NCBI GenBank assembly: GCA_900753305.1
Contig: CAADYR010000148.1
Coordinates: 1-55,508, forward strand
DNA from: Lachnospiraceae bacterium
GTDB lineage: Bacteria; Bacillota; Clostridia; Lachnospirales; Lachnospiraceae
Reading direction: 5' to 3'
DNA: 55,508 bases
The notes beneath the pieces are model-generated. The model saw nothing but the letters and a program-made list of their open reading frames with translations. It did no database searches and was not told where the DNA came from. The translations under genes and the position numbers were made by a program. This document shows positions 43,155-51,688 of the stretch, piece by piece. The stretch's first letter is position 1; each line of letters begins with the position of its first letter.

Positions 43155-43847
43155 TTATATTTCTTCTAAATAATTTACATATTCCAGGTTATTGAAAGCA
43201 TTCAGTACATTCTGGTGTTCCATCGTATTTTTCAGATCCAGTACTACTGTCAGGGCAACATCCGAAGCCAACAGGGTCTTTTCTTTTGACTTATTCATAG
43301 ATACCAGCTCATAGCCTGTTTCTGCAATATATTTTCTAAGCTTTACCACACCTTTTAACTTTTCTACCTCCAGATAGAAGCTGATGTACCTGCTATGTTC
43401 CTCTACGCTCTGACTTAAATACTGCAAAATACGATTCGCGATCATGATCAGGGCAAAGCACACAATTCCAATAAACAGATACCCTGCTCCTATTACCATC
43501 CCCATAGCGGAACACACCCACAGACTTGCAGCAGTGGTAAGGCCCTTGATCTGATTGCGCCCGGTGACCAGAATAGTTCCCGCTCCCAGGAAACCGATTC
43601 CACTGATCACTCCTGCCGGAATTCTGCTCACGTCTGCATCCAGACCGGGCAGCATACCCAGCTTGACATTTAATGCAGTTGAGGCAGCCGCCCCCAGACT
43701 TACCAGTGCAAATGTCCGAATTCCGGCATTGTGCCTTTTGGCAATTCTCTCCAGCCCTATCAGACAGCCCAGCAATGTCGCTATGATAAGCCTGATCACA
43801 ATTGCCAGTTCGCTCCATCCCTGTACATAATCCAATATTTTCTCCAT
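43155..43847 (-). CDS. MgtC/SapB family membrane protein (230 aa)
   Basis: About four to five membrane helices carry the MgtC signatures IIATLLGCLIGLERIAKRHNAGIRT, VSGIGFLGAGTI and GLTTAASLWVCSAMG. The C-terminal 80 residues form an ACT-like soluble domain (ISFYLEVEKLKGVVKLRKYI). MgtC proteins have been tied to low-magnesium growth and, in Salmonella, to control of phosphate uptake and ATP levels. It starts 21 bases after the ABC ATPase gene without an intervening terminator, so it is probably co-transcribed with the binding-protein transporter. Confidence 0.92.
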   Translation of the reverse strand: MEKILDYVQGWSELAIVIRLIIATLLGCLIGLERIAKRHNAGIRTFALVSLGAAASTALNVKLGMLPGLDADVSRIPAGVISGIGFLGAGTILVTGRNQIKGLTTAASLWVCSAMGMVIGAGYLFIGIVCFALIMIANRILQYLSQSVEEHSRYISFYLEVEKLKGVVKLRKYIAETGYELVSMNKSKEKTLLASDVALTVVLDLKNTMEHQNVLNAFNNLEYVNYLEEI

Positions 43848-43868
43848 AGGCAGGTCTATCGCCCCTTT

Positions 43869-44930
43869 CTACAGTGCAAATACCGTTTCTTCCTCAAAAT
43901 TAAGGAAAGCATCATCTCCGACCTGATAAATCTTCTTATTCTTAGGATTGTATTCTTCCAGTTTCACAATGGTATCTTTTACCTGTACATGATAGCTCTG
44001 ATAGGAGCCCATAAAGCAGGAATAAATTACTTTACATGGCAGTATTCCGCTGTCCCTTAATGTAACACTCTCCGGACGAAGAACTAACTTACAGGCACTT
44101 CCTGCAGCCATATCACCTGTCTTTACAGGAATAGATACCTCTCCGATCTTCATGACATCATGCTTTTCCACCGTTCCTTCCAGAAAATTAGCCTCTCCGA
44201 TAAAATCTGCAACAAATGCACTCTTTGGAGAATAGTACGTTTCCTGAGGAGTACCCATCTGCTCCACTACGCCGCCATTCATAATAATGATCTGGTCTGA
44301 CAGACTCATTGCCTCTGCCTGGTCATGTGTAACATAAATAGCAGTAATACCTACTTTCTGCTGTATTCTGCGGATTTCTGTTCTCATGGAAATTCTGAGT
44401 TTGGCATCCAGATTACTAAGAGGTTCATCAAACAGCAGCACACTTGGTTCTACGACCAGCGCTCTTGCCAGTGCAACACGCTGCTGCTGACCACCGGATA
44501 ACTGATTTGTTAATCGGTTCTCCATTCCGCTTAACTCTACCAGTTCCAGCATTTCCATAACCTTACGATGAATTTCTTCCTTGGGCAGCTTTCTCAGTTT
44601 CAATCCATATGCGACATTATCAAATACATTATAATGTGGGAAAAGCGCATAACTTTGGAATACCATAGCTGTATCTCTCTTATTAGGGGTCAGCTCATTA
44701 ATTGCTTCATCTCCCAGATAGATTTCTCCCTCATCGGGGCTTTCAAAACCTGCGATCATACGTAATGTGGTTGTTTTTCCACAGCCTGATGGTCCAAGTA
44801 ATGTAACGAAACTTCCCGGCTCTATATTCAGAGAAACATCTTTTACCGCGTAGAAATCTTTTCCTGTCTTTGGATCTTTATATATTTTAGAGATATGTTC
44901 CAGACGCACTCCCTTTTTTTCTTTTATCAT
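43869..44930 (-). CDS. ABC transporter ATPase of FbpC/AfuC/PotA type (353 aa)
   Basis: Walker A LLGPSGCGKTTTLRMIAG, a Q-loop in VFQSYALFPHYNVFDNVAYGL, signature NQLSGGQQQRVALARAL and Walker B VLLFDEPLSNLDAKLR are complete. A TOBE-like regulatory domain follows (about residues 240-353, including KLVLRPESVTL). The start at 44930 has AGGGTG ahead and begins one base past the permease stop; an ATG at 44954 overlaps the permease and is badly spaced. It powers import by the permease and binding protein of the same operon. ATPases of this type serve iron, polyamine, sugar-phosphate or phosphonate importers. Confidence 0.93.
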   Translation of the reverse strand: MIKEKKGVRLEHISKIYKDPKTGKDFYAVKDVSLNIEPGSFVTLLGPSGCGKTTTLRMIAGFESPDEGEIYLGDEAINELTPNKRDTAMVFQSYALFPHYNVFDNVAYGLKLRKLPKEEIHRKVMEMLELVELSGMENRLTNQLSGGQQQRVALARALVVEPSVLLFDEPLSNLDAKLRISMRTEIRRIQQKVGITAIYVTHDQAEAMSLSDQIIIMNGGVVEQMGTPQETYYSPKSAFVADFIGEANFLEGTVEKHDVMKIGEVSIPVKTGDMAAGSACKLVLRPESVTLRDSGILPCKVIYSCFMGSYQSYHVQVKDTIVKLEEYNPKNKKIYQVGDDAFLNFEEETVFAL

Positions 44931-44931
44931 A

Positions 44932-46656
44932 CTAATCACCCTGTCTTTCTGCATCCTTGACTTTTTTACTGGTTCCGAAGAATTTAATGAACAGATTCAT
45001 TATAAGTACTGCCGCATATACGATTGCGATCAGGATCGTAGCATATGCACAGGCAACACCATAGTATCCCTTTTCTGCAAATTCATTGATCTGACAGGTT
45101 ATCAGCAGGAACTGAGGTGTAACCAGCAGAATGATGGCACTGATCGCCGTAATACTACGTACAAAAGCTGTAACCAGACCACTGAAGAAGGAATCTTTGA
45201 TCAATGGTAATGTAATGGAAGTAAATACTTTTCCACTTCCTGCCCCCAGATCATATGCGGATTCTTCGATAGACTTATCGATCTGTCTGAGTGCAGATAT
45301 ACCACTTCTGGTTCCTACCGGAAGACTTCTTACGATAAATACAATGATCAGGATCGCTGCTGAACCATAGATTCCTTTTAACACACCTGTCTGGAAAATA
45401 CCGTTTGCATAACCTCTGATAAATCCAATACCAAGAACAGTTCCCGGTACTGCCATCGCCAGCATTGAGGTAAATTCTATAAATGCCTTGGACTTAAATT
45501 TCTTCTTAACTACCAGATATGCAATGACCATAGACATCAATGCAGTGATTGGCGCTGCTATAACAGACAATACGAAAGAATCCTTAAATGCCTTGAAACC
45601 ACTGTATTTAAAGAGATAATCAAACCATTTCAAGGACAGGGAATAATCTCTTCCCCATAATTTGAACAGTGCTCCAAAGGGAATCATGACATACATTAAT
45701 ACAACAAAAGCAGCTACTACTGTACAGAATACAGTAAGCGGAACCGTAACACTCTTATCCGTGATAGGCATACGTACACGGGATGCCTTGCCGGTCAGAG
45801 TCGCTGTTGTCTTTTTCTCCAGATAATACTTCTGGATAAAGAACAGGATCAGGGTCAGTGATAGGAGAATAACCGACATTGCCGCCGCACCTGTAGAATC
45901 ATAAGAACCTGTTACCTGCAGGTAAATCGTTGTTGCCAGCGTATCAAAGTCACCACCAATAAGCATAGGATTTGCAAAATCTGCTACAGATTCAATAAAA
46001 GTAACCAGAAAAGCATTTCCAATACCCGGAAGCATCAGGGGCAGCGTAATTGTGAGAAATACCTTCAATCTGGAAGCTCCAATATCCCGCGCTGCTTCCT
46101 CAATGGAAGGATCGATATTTTTCAGCAGTCCCTTGAGCATCAGATAGCATACCGGGAAAAAGGTAAGTGTCTGTACAACAACAATTCCCTTTAATCCATA
46201 TACATTGGAATCATAAATATTGAATACATATCTGCTGATGATACCACTTCTGCCAAATAACATGATCGTTGATAATGACAGTACAAAAGGCGGTGATACG
46301 ACCGGTAATAAAGAAACTATTCCAAACAGTTTCTCTATCCATTTATACTTTAATTTCACATAAACATCTACATAAGCAAACAGCAGTCCGATTGCTGAGG
46401 AAAGGACACCTGTGATCAATCCCAATTCCACAGTATTTACAAATGCTGTTCTGAATCTCTGCATGCTCAAAACTCTTCTGAATACATCCAGAGAGAATTT
46501 TCCTTCTGAAAATACACTGTCAATTAACAGGACAAATAACGGATAAACAATAAATAAGATCAAAAATACCAGCAGAACAACAATCATACCTATCATAACA
46601 GGATCTGAAAAAAGCTTCTTCCTGTCAATCTGTGCACTCTTTTTCTTTGCCGCCAC
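44932..46656 (-). CDS. ABC transporter permease, fused double-domain FbpB/AfuB type (574 aa)
   Basis: The protein has about twelve membrane helices in two halves, each with an EAA-like loop: SIEEAARDIGASRLKVFLTITLPLM near residue 205 and SIEESAYDLGAGSGKVFTSITLPL near 490. This is the fused layout of FbpB, AfuB, ThiP and PhnU-type permeases. The start is GTG at 46656 with GGTGGG ahead. A hairpin at 46686-46707 separates it from the binding-protein gene, consistent with the usual excess of binding protein. Substrate cannot be read from the permease. Confidence 0.92.
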   Translation of the reverse strand: MAAKKKSAQIDRKKLFSDPVMIGMIVVLLVFLILFIVYPLFVLLIDSVFSEGKFSLDVFRRVLSMQRFRTAFVNTVELGLITGVLSSAIGLLFAYVDVYVKLKYKWIEKLFGIVSLLPVVSPPFVLSLSTIMLFGRSGIISRYVFNIYDSNVYGLKGIVVVQTLTFFPVCYLMLKGLLKNIDPSIEEAARDIGASRLKVFLTITLPLMLPGIGNAFLVTFIESVADFANPMLIGGDFDTLATTIYLQVTGSYDSTGAAAMSVILLSLTLILFFIQKYYLEKKTTATLTGKASRVRMPITDKSVTVPLTVFCTVVAAFVVLMYVMIPFGALFKLWGRDYSLSLKWFDYLFKYSGFKAFKDSFVLSVIAAPITALMSMVIAYLVVKKKFKSKAFIEFTSMLAMAVPGTVLGIGFIRGYANGIFQTGVLKGIYGSAAILIIVFIVRSLPVGTRSGISALRQIDKSIEESAYDLGAGSGKVFTSITLPLIKDSFFSGLVTAFVRSITAISAIILLVTPQFLLITCQINEFAEKGYYGVACAYATILIAIVYAAVLIMNLFIKFFGTSKKVKDAERQGD

Positions 46657-46685
46657 AAATATCCCACCTTCCTATGGTATAATAA

Positions 46686-46707
46686 AGGGATGGCAGCCAC
46701 CATCCCT
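46686..46707 (-). promoter_or_regulatory. Intercistronic hairpin between binding protein and permease genes
   Basis: AGGGATGG (46686-46693) pairs with CCATCCCT (46700-46707) across a 6-base loop; the minus strand then reads TTATTA rather than a solid T-run. A partial terminator or mRNA-protecting hairpin would favour binding-protein production. Confidence 0.55.
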
Positions 46708-46721
46708 CTATTTGTATTGTT

Positions 46722-47921
46722 TTATTCTGTCAGGAATCTTGAACTGTCTGCTGCATCCGCACTGCCGTTTGTAACTGCTTCGAAGAAGTCTTCTACATAC
46801 TGAGCAGTGTTCTCTTTTGCATCCTCGAAATCATAGTCAATTACATTGTCCGGATCGAGACCGAAATCAATTGCTTCCTGAGGCTGTGTACCATTGCTGA
46901 TCACCAGGAACTGATAGGATTCATTATCCTTTGCAATATCCACACAATCAGGTGATAATGCATATTCTATCCACAATTTAGCAGCATTGGGATGTTTGCA
47001 GCCTTTAAAAATTGCAGTTGCACCGATTTCATAGCTGGTTCCGCTTGCGGGGATGATCAGGTCAATGTTGTCATATCCTGCAAGAATCTGTGTGATACCA
47101 TCATGCAGGAAACCAACTGCGATAACACATTCTCCAGGACCTACCATCTTGGATGGACCGGAACCGCTCTTTGTATACTGATATACATTCTTATCCAGTT
47201 CCTTGAAATATTCCATTGCTTCATCATGGCCCTTCATCTGTACCATGGTGTTGATGACCAGTTTTGCTGTACCTGCTGTAGAAGGATTGGAAATACCGAT
47301 CAACCCTTTATATTCCGGCTTTAACAGATCATCCCAGTCCTTGGGTTCTTCAATACCCAGACGTTCAATCTCTTCTCTGTTTACCATGAATCCCAGAATA
47401 CCCTTGTAAATACCATACCAGTTATTATCAGCATCCTTGTATGTATCACTGATCAGATTGGATGCATTGATCGCATCATACGGCTCTAACAGTCCTGCTG
47501 CTGACGCTTCGTTGTAAGGGTCTGTTGTACCCCCGAACCATACGTCGCCGGATGGACTTCCCTTTTCCTCCTGAATCTTTGTATATACCTCACCTGTAGA
47601 TAATCTCTGATAATCTACCTTAATGTCATACAGCTTTTCAAATTTCTGACATGCTGCAGACAGATATGCTTCCTCACAGGAACCATATACTGTAAGGCTT
47701 CCCTCTGCTTTTGCTGCTTCGATCAAAGCATCCATACCATCTGCCTGTACAGATGTATCTGCTGCATCCGAAGTATCTGTAGCCGTTGCTGTTGTTTCAG
47801 CAGTTGTATCACCTGACGTATCCTTCTGTGTGTCGGAACTTGCCGGTTCGGAACTGCTGCCGCAGCCTGCCATAGTGAACACCAGTGAACCAACTAATAA
47901 TAATGCAGTTAACTTCTTCAT
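46722..47921 (-). CDS. Extracellular solute-binding lipoprotein of FbpA/AfuA type (399 aa)
   Basis: Lipobox TMAGC (Cys20) follows a signal helix; then a Thr/Ala/Asp-rich linker to about residue 60 and a two-lobed binding fold starting GSLTVYGSCEEAYLSA. Segments SGDVWFGGTTDPYNEA and LIGISNPSTAGTAKL are typical of the Fe3+/AfuA-like SBP class. I see no tandem Tyr pair at the site where FbpA holds iron; instead there is LHDG (His273-Asp274) and SYEIG (Glu298). From memory, glucose-6-phosphate-binding AfuA uses a His-Asp pair and a later Glu, so a phosphorylated sugar is a candidate ligand. It is first in its operon. Confidence 0.92.
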   Translation of the reverse strand: MKKLTALLLVGSLVFTMAGCGSSSEPASSDTQKDTSGDTTAETTATATDTSDAADTSVQADGMDALIEAAKAEGSLTVYGSCEEAYLSAACQKFEKLYDIKVDYQRLSTGEVYTKIQEEKGSPSGDVWFGGTTDPYNEASAAGLLEPYDAINASNLISDTYKDADNNWYGIYKGILGFMVNREEIERLGIEEPKDWDDLLKPEYKGLIGISNPSTAGTAKLVINTMVQMKGHDEAMEYFKELDKNVYQYTKSGSGPSKMVGPGECVIAVGFLHDGITQILAGYDNIDLIIPASGTSYEIGATAIFKGCKHPNAAKLWIEYALSPDCVDIAKDNESYQFLVISNGTQPQEAIDFGLDPDNVIDYDFEDAKENTAQYVEDFFEAVTNGSADAADSSRFLTE

Positions 47922-47979
47922 TCTTTACCCCTTCCCTTCTGACAAACATATTTGTTTTTTGTAACTATCGTTCTGAATA

Positions 47980-48046
47980 ATTATATTTTATCTTTATATA
48001 TGGTTAACATATACCCATTTTTATGTACAATTATCAGAATTTCTGA
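47980..48046 (-). promoter_or_regulatory. Promoter of the binding-protein/ABC operon with candidate operator
   Basis: On the minus strand TTAACC (48002-48007) and TATAAT (47980-47985) are 16 bases apart; the poor -35 suits an activated promoter. Upstream of it, TCAGAA-T-TTCTGA (48034-48046) is a perfect inverted repeat, and a further TTCTGAA occurs at 47971-47977. The AraC-type regulator encoded next door is the obvious candidate ligand. Direct evidence is lacking. Confidence 0.4.
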
Positions 48047-48055
48047 ACTGTTATC

Positions 48056-48817
48056 CTACTTCATGAACTCTGTAGGGGACTGATTTGTATATCGTTTAAA
48101 CACTGCATTAAAATGCTTATAATCCGTAAATCCGGTCTTTTCAGACACTTCATATACTTTATACTGTCCTGTCTCAAGAAGTTTCACTGCCTGACTCACT
48201 CTGTATTTATTTAGAAAATCCAGATAAGTAAGCCCTGTTGCCTGCTTGAATTTGCGTGATAAATAGCTGGCAGACACCCCCAGTTGATCAGCTATATTTT
48301 CCACACTAACCTTACCTGCATACTCCTTCTCCGTAATTTCCAATGCCCTTTTCACATATGGATTATCTCTGGGAATCGATCTGAAATAATCCTCCAGACA
48401 GAACTCGTCTGCATGGCGTTCACAGATTCTGGCTATTTCCTGCTCTTTTTTGATCTCCGCAACCGCTTTTGCAATTGACTTCTTTATTTCTTCTTCCTCC
48501 ACCGGTTTCATCAGATAATCAGAAACCTTCAGGTCGATCGCCTGCTTTGCATAGGAAAATTCCGCATAACTGGTCAATAAAATGCTTTTATAAGGCACTG
48601 CCTCCCTGGTCTGACGAATCATCTCGATACCATTAAGACAGGGCATCATAATATCTGCAACTACAATATCCGGTTTTAATTCCAGAATCTTCTCCACGCC
48701 TTCCTTACCATTGGCGGCTTCCCCTGCGATCACACAATCCATCGCCATCCAGTCCATGGTATACGCAATGCCCTTTCTGATAATGTCTTCATCCTCAACG
48801 ATCAACACCCTGTACAT
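48056..48817 (-). CDS. Response regulator with AraC-type output domain (YesN/HptR-like)
   Basis: The receiver has acidic pocket VLIVEDEDIIRKG and phosphoacceptor region DIVVADIMMPCLNGIE (Asp near 55), Thr/Ser LLTSYAEFSYAKQ and Lys LMKPVEEEE. A short linker leads to an AraC DNA-binding domain: VSENIADQLGVSASYLSRKFKQATG and VYEVSEKTGFTDYKHFNAVFKRYTN. At 253 residues it is the short form, like S. aureus HptR. It overlaps the kinase gene by 16 bases. It probably activates the binding-protein promoter about 100 bases downstream. Confidence 0.94.
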   Translation of the reverse strand: MYRVLIVEDEDIIRKGIAYTMDWMAMDCVIAGEAANGKEGVEKILELKPDIVVADIMMPCLNGIEMIRQTREAVPYKSILLTSYAEFSYAKQAIDLKVSDYLMKPVEEEEIKKSIAKAVAEIKKEQEIARICERHADEFCLEDYFRSIPRDNPYVKRALEITEKEYAGKVSVENIADQLGVSASYLSRKFKQATGLTYLDFLNKYRVSQAVKLLETGQYKVYEVSEKTGFTDYKHFNAVFKRYTNQSPTEFMK

Positions 48818-50517
48818 TCTGTTCCCCCAATCTGGCGTTTTACCGGCAAAACCAATACTACGGATACGCCTCTTCCATTCTCGCTCTCAATATAAATACC
48901 ATATTCCTCACCATACATAAGCTGTATTCTCCGATGAATATTATATAATCCCAAATGCCCTTCTTTATTCTCCTTCTGCTGCAACCTGCGCCTGATATCC
49001 TCAAGTTGTTCACTGCTCATGCCTGCTCCATTGTCCTCACAACTGAAGATAAGTTTATCCTGTTTCTCATAGCCTCTGATCTTTACTGTTAATTTCTCCT
49101 GATCTTCAAATCCGTATTTCACAGCATTTTCAATCAATGGCTGCATAATGAGCTTGGGAATCATACAATTCTGGATTTCATCTTCTATATCAATTTCATA
49201 TGCAAATCTCTTATTATATCGGATCTGAAGGATATTAAAGTAACTTTGCATATTCTCCGTATCCTCTCTGACCGAAATCTCTTCTCCTGAATCATGGATA
49301 CTGTAACGCAACAGTTTGGACAGTGACGTGATCATCTTATCTGCCTTGGCAGCATCGATTTTTATCATAAATCTGATATTATCCAGTGTATTAAAAAGAA
49401 AATGGGGATTGAACTGTGACTCTAACTGTTTTACCTGTGCAAAAGCAGCATGAAGTGCAAGCTCTTTATTCTCTTCCAACTGTTTTTTCATACTGTCGAT
49501 CATTTTATTAAAAGCTTTTCCTATTGTCTGGAACTCCAGTGTACTGTCCGTTGACAGCCTCGTATCCCATTCTCCATTCTCAACGCTGGTAAATGCATCT
49601 GCAATCGCCTTCACATCTTTTGTATATTTTACAGCAACTTTTTTCGTTGAATAAAAGGTAACAACACCAATGATGGAAAAAATGACCACGATCATCAATA
49701 TCATCCATGCCATGATATGTACTTTAGGCTCCGTATCCGTCATGGTATAAACATGGATTTTCCCATTTGACATATTACTTTGCGTAAGGTAAAAGTGCCT
49801 TCCATTTTCTGTAAAAAATCCATCCTCTTTCTCCCTCAGCTGCACAAACCTGCCAAGATCGTCACTTAAAAGTTCCTGATTGCTGCTCATATAAATCCAG
49901 CCCATATCATCCGTGATCGCATACTGCCTGTTAATTCCTGTCAGCATACCGGCACATTCCTGTTGGGATAATCCAACAACCATATATCCCAGAAACCTGC
50001 CGCTTTTATCCAAAACAGCACGCCCCATACACCAATATCCATTCTGAAAGTAAGTTGATACACTATCCGGATTCTGCCGGATCTGCCTCAGGATTCCCCA
50101 TTGCCGGTACTCCGGCTGTAAAAGAAAATCCATACCGCCATCAGATACGCTCCAAAGCAGTTCGCCATTTGAATCAAGAAGATATAACTGACTGCTGCAA
50201 CGATTCTGCTGATTTACTCTGTAGACTTCTTCATATATTGTTGCTGACAAAGTATCCGTATTTCTGATCTCATCTATGCCCTTTTGCTCTATCAGTTCAC
50301 TCAGACGGCTCATTTCCTCCACGCAAGTCTCTTCTACCTGGGTAAATGTATCTATGATAGCAGCATTATCCTGCCGATTATAATGAATGATCGAATAATT
50401 CCAACCCCAAAAGAACAGCAGCAAACCTAAACATACCAGTATAAGAGAAGGTACTACTGCATAAGAAAGGAACGTATTCCTGATGTTTTCCTGAAAAGAC
50501 GCCGTTTTCCTGCTCAT
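48802..50517 (-). CDS. YesM/HptS-like sensor histidine kinase (571 aa)
   Basis: Membrane helices lie near residues 15-40 and 270-295, enclosing an extracytoplasmic Cache-like sensor. HAMP (KKVAVKYTKDVKAIADAFTS) leads to the His_kinase block QVKQLESQFNPHFLFNTLDNI, with phosphoacceptor His, and the ATPase part (LIENAVKYGFEDQ, FSCEDNGAGMS). The ATG at 50517 overlaps the sensor-protein stop as ATGA and has AAGGAG 9 bases ahead, so translation is coupled. Together with the binding protein upstream and the regulator downstream it forms a three-component sensor. Confidence 0.94.
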   Translation of the reverse strand: MSRKTASFQENIRNTFLSYAVVPSLILVCLGLLLFFWGWNYSIIHYNRQDNAAIIDTFTQVEETCVEEMSRLSELIEQKGIDEIRNTDTLSATIYEEVYRVNQQNRCSSQLYLLDSNGELLWSVSDGGMDFLLQPEYRQWGILRQIRQNPDSVSTYFQNGYWCMGRAVLDKSGRFLGYMVVGLSQQECAGMLTGINRQYAITDDMGWIYMSSNQELLSDDLGRFVQLREKEDGFFTENGRHFYLTQSNMSNGKIHVYTMTDTEPKVHIMAWMILMIVVIFSIIGVVTFYSTKKVAVKYTKDVKAIADAFTSVENGEWDTRLSTDSTLEFQTIGKAFNKMIDSMKKQLEENKELALHAAFAQVKQLESQFNPHFLFNTLDNIRFMIKIDAAKADKMITSLSKLLRYSIHDSGEEISVREDTENMQSYFNILQIRYNKRFAYEIDIEDEIQNCMIPKLIMQPLIENAVKYGFEDQEKLTVKIRGYEKQDKLIFSCEDNGAGMSSEQLEDIRRRLQQKENKEGHLGLYNIHRRIQLMYGEEYGIYIESENGRGVSVVLVLPVKRQIGGTECTGC

Positions 50518-51551
50518 TTGCCGCACTCCTTCCATATCCGGTTAAACTGTACCAGCCATTCGTTCCTGTTGACTTCTATCTGTAAGGGATCAGGCTGTAA
50601 CATAATAATCTCTTCCTTGGGCAGGAGCTTTGAAGTCGCAGGTATATCTGTTCTGACAGATCTGCGGTTCAATTGTGTGGCAATCATATACTGTGCATCG
50701 TATCCTGTTACAAAGTCAAGAAATTCCCTGGCTTGTTCCTTATCGGGTGCATTTTTTACCAGATATACTCCATCCGGTGTAGAGACAACCCCTTCTCTCA
50801 TGTATATGATCGCTACGTGCCTTCCCTCATCCATCAACCCTGCCGCTGCTTCTTCAAAAGTAAGTCCTACAACGAACTCTCCATTTGCCACGCCATTATA
50901 TACTGCGGAGGAACTGGACAATAATTGTCCATTCAATTGCCTGCACAGTGCCTCTACATATTTCCAGCCCCATTCTTCCCCGTCTTCTCTGCAGGCATAC
51001 AGCATATTAATAAGCTGTTCCAGTGAGGAAGAAGAGCGATTAGGATCAGCAAATGCAATCTTTCCATAGAATTCAGGGTTCAGAAGATCCTCATATCCTT
51101 CTATCGTCCTGTTCCCTAATAAATCCGTATTTACCATAATAACACTCGGAACATCTGTAAATCTGGTCAGATTGCCCTCTGCATTTCTAAACTGCTCCTG
51201 CACATACGGTTCATTCTCTGTCTGATAGTCCTCGAACAATTCTGCATAAGGCTTTACCGTATAAAGGGAACCACCCCATAAAACATCTGCTGTTGGTGCT
51301 TCTCCCTCATCCCTTATCCGTTCAAGCAGTTCGCCCGAACCACCACGCACCACCTCTACTTCCACACCGGTTCTTGCTTCGTATTCTCTTATGATCGGTG
51401 TTACGAACTCTGTGGGATGCTGTGTATAAATTACCAGCGATGCACCATTTTCTTCTGTTTTTTCTCCCCAACTCTGTACCCTGCTTCCAATGATATAAAT
51501 AAAAAAACTTCCTATTACAAGGAAGCACAGTACTTTAATCCACTCTCTCAT
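50514..51551 (-). CDS. Membrane-anchored solute-binding protein used as sensor (HptA-like), 345 aa
   Basis: The start at 51551 has GAGGGGGG ahead; a longer frame to 51602 has no start signal. One N-terminal helix (WIKVLCFLVIGSFFIYIIG) has no lipobox cysteine after it, so it is probably an uncleaved anchor rather than a lipoprotein. The binding fold has SLVIYTQHPTEFVTPII, VVRGGSGELLERI and ADVLWGGSLYTV, the same SBP class as the transporter protein at 46722-47921. The equivalents of its HD/E residues differ (EEAAAGL and TPDGV), so ligand or affinity may differ. It heads the operon with kinase and regulator, so sensing rather than transport is likely. Confidence 0.88.
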   Translation of the reverse strand: MREWIKVLCFLVIGSFFIYIIGSRVQSWGEKTEENGASLVIYTQHPTEFVTPIIREYEARTGVEVEVVRGGSGELLERIRDEGEAPTADVLWGGSLYTVKPYAELFEDYQTENEPYVQEQFRNAEGNLTRFTDVPSVIMVNTDLLGNRTIEGYEDLLNPEFYGKIAFADPNRSSSSLEQLINMLYACREDGEEWGWKYVEALCRQLNGQLLSSSSAVYNGVANGEFVVGLTFEEAAAGLMDEGRHVAIIYMREGVVSTPDGVYLVKNAPDKEQAREFLDFVTGYDAQYMIATQLNRRSVRTDIPATSKLLPKEEIIMLQPDPLQIEVNRNEWLVQFNRIWKECGK

Positions 51552-51656
51552 ATTGTTATCCCCCCTCAAATCCTTTGTAACATAGTCTATCACATTTGAC
51601 ATCTGAAAGAAATAAATGTATAAAAATTAGTGTATGATAAAAAATATAAATATCAG

Positions 51657-51688
51657 TGCGCAAAGGGCGCTCAGAAATGAGGATTTAT
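51657..51688 (+). repeat. Dispersed repeat copy carrying the ribosome binding site of the HAD gene
   Basis: The stretch TGCGCAAAGGGCGCT...GAAATGAGGATT aligns with the minus-strand leader of rfbD (13245-13276), differing mainly by two or three bases and a 2-base gap. In both places GAGGATT is the ribosome binding site and an ATG follows at once. Confidence 0.6.

Noticed and set aside
46722..47921. Plain annotation as an iron(III) transporter
   Set aside because: No iron-type Tyr pair is visible and the regulator type points elsewhere; kept as an alternative only.
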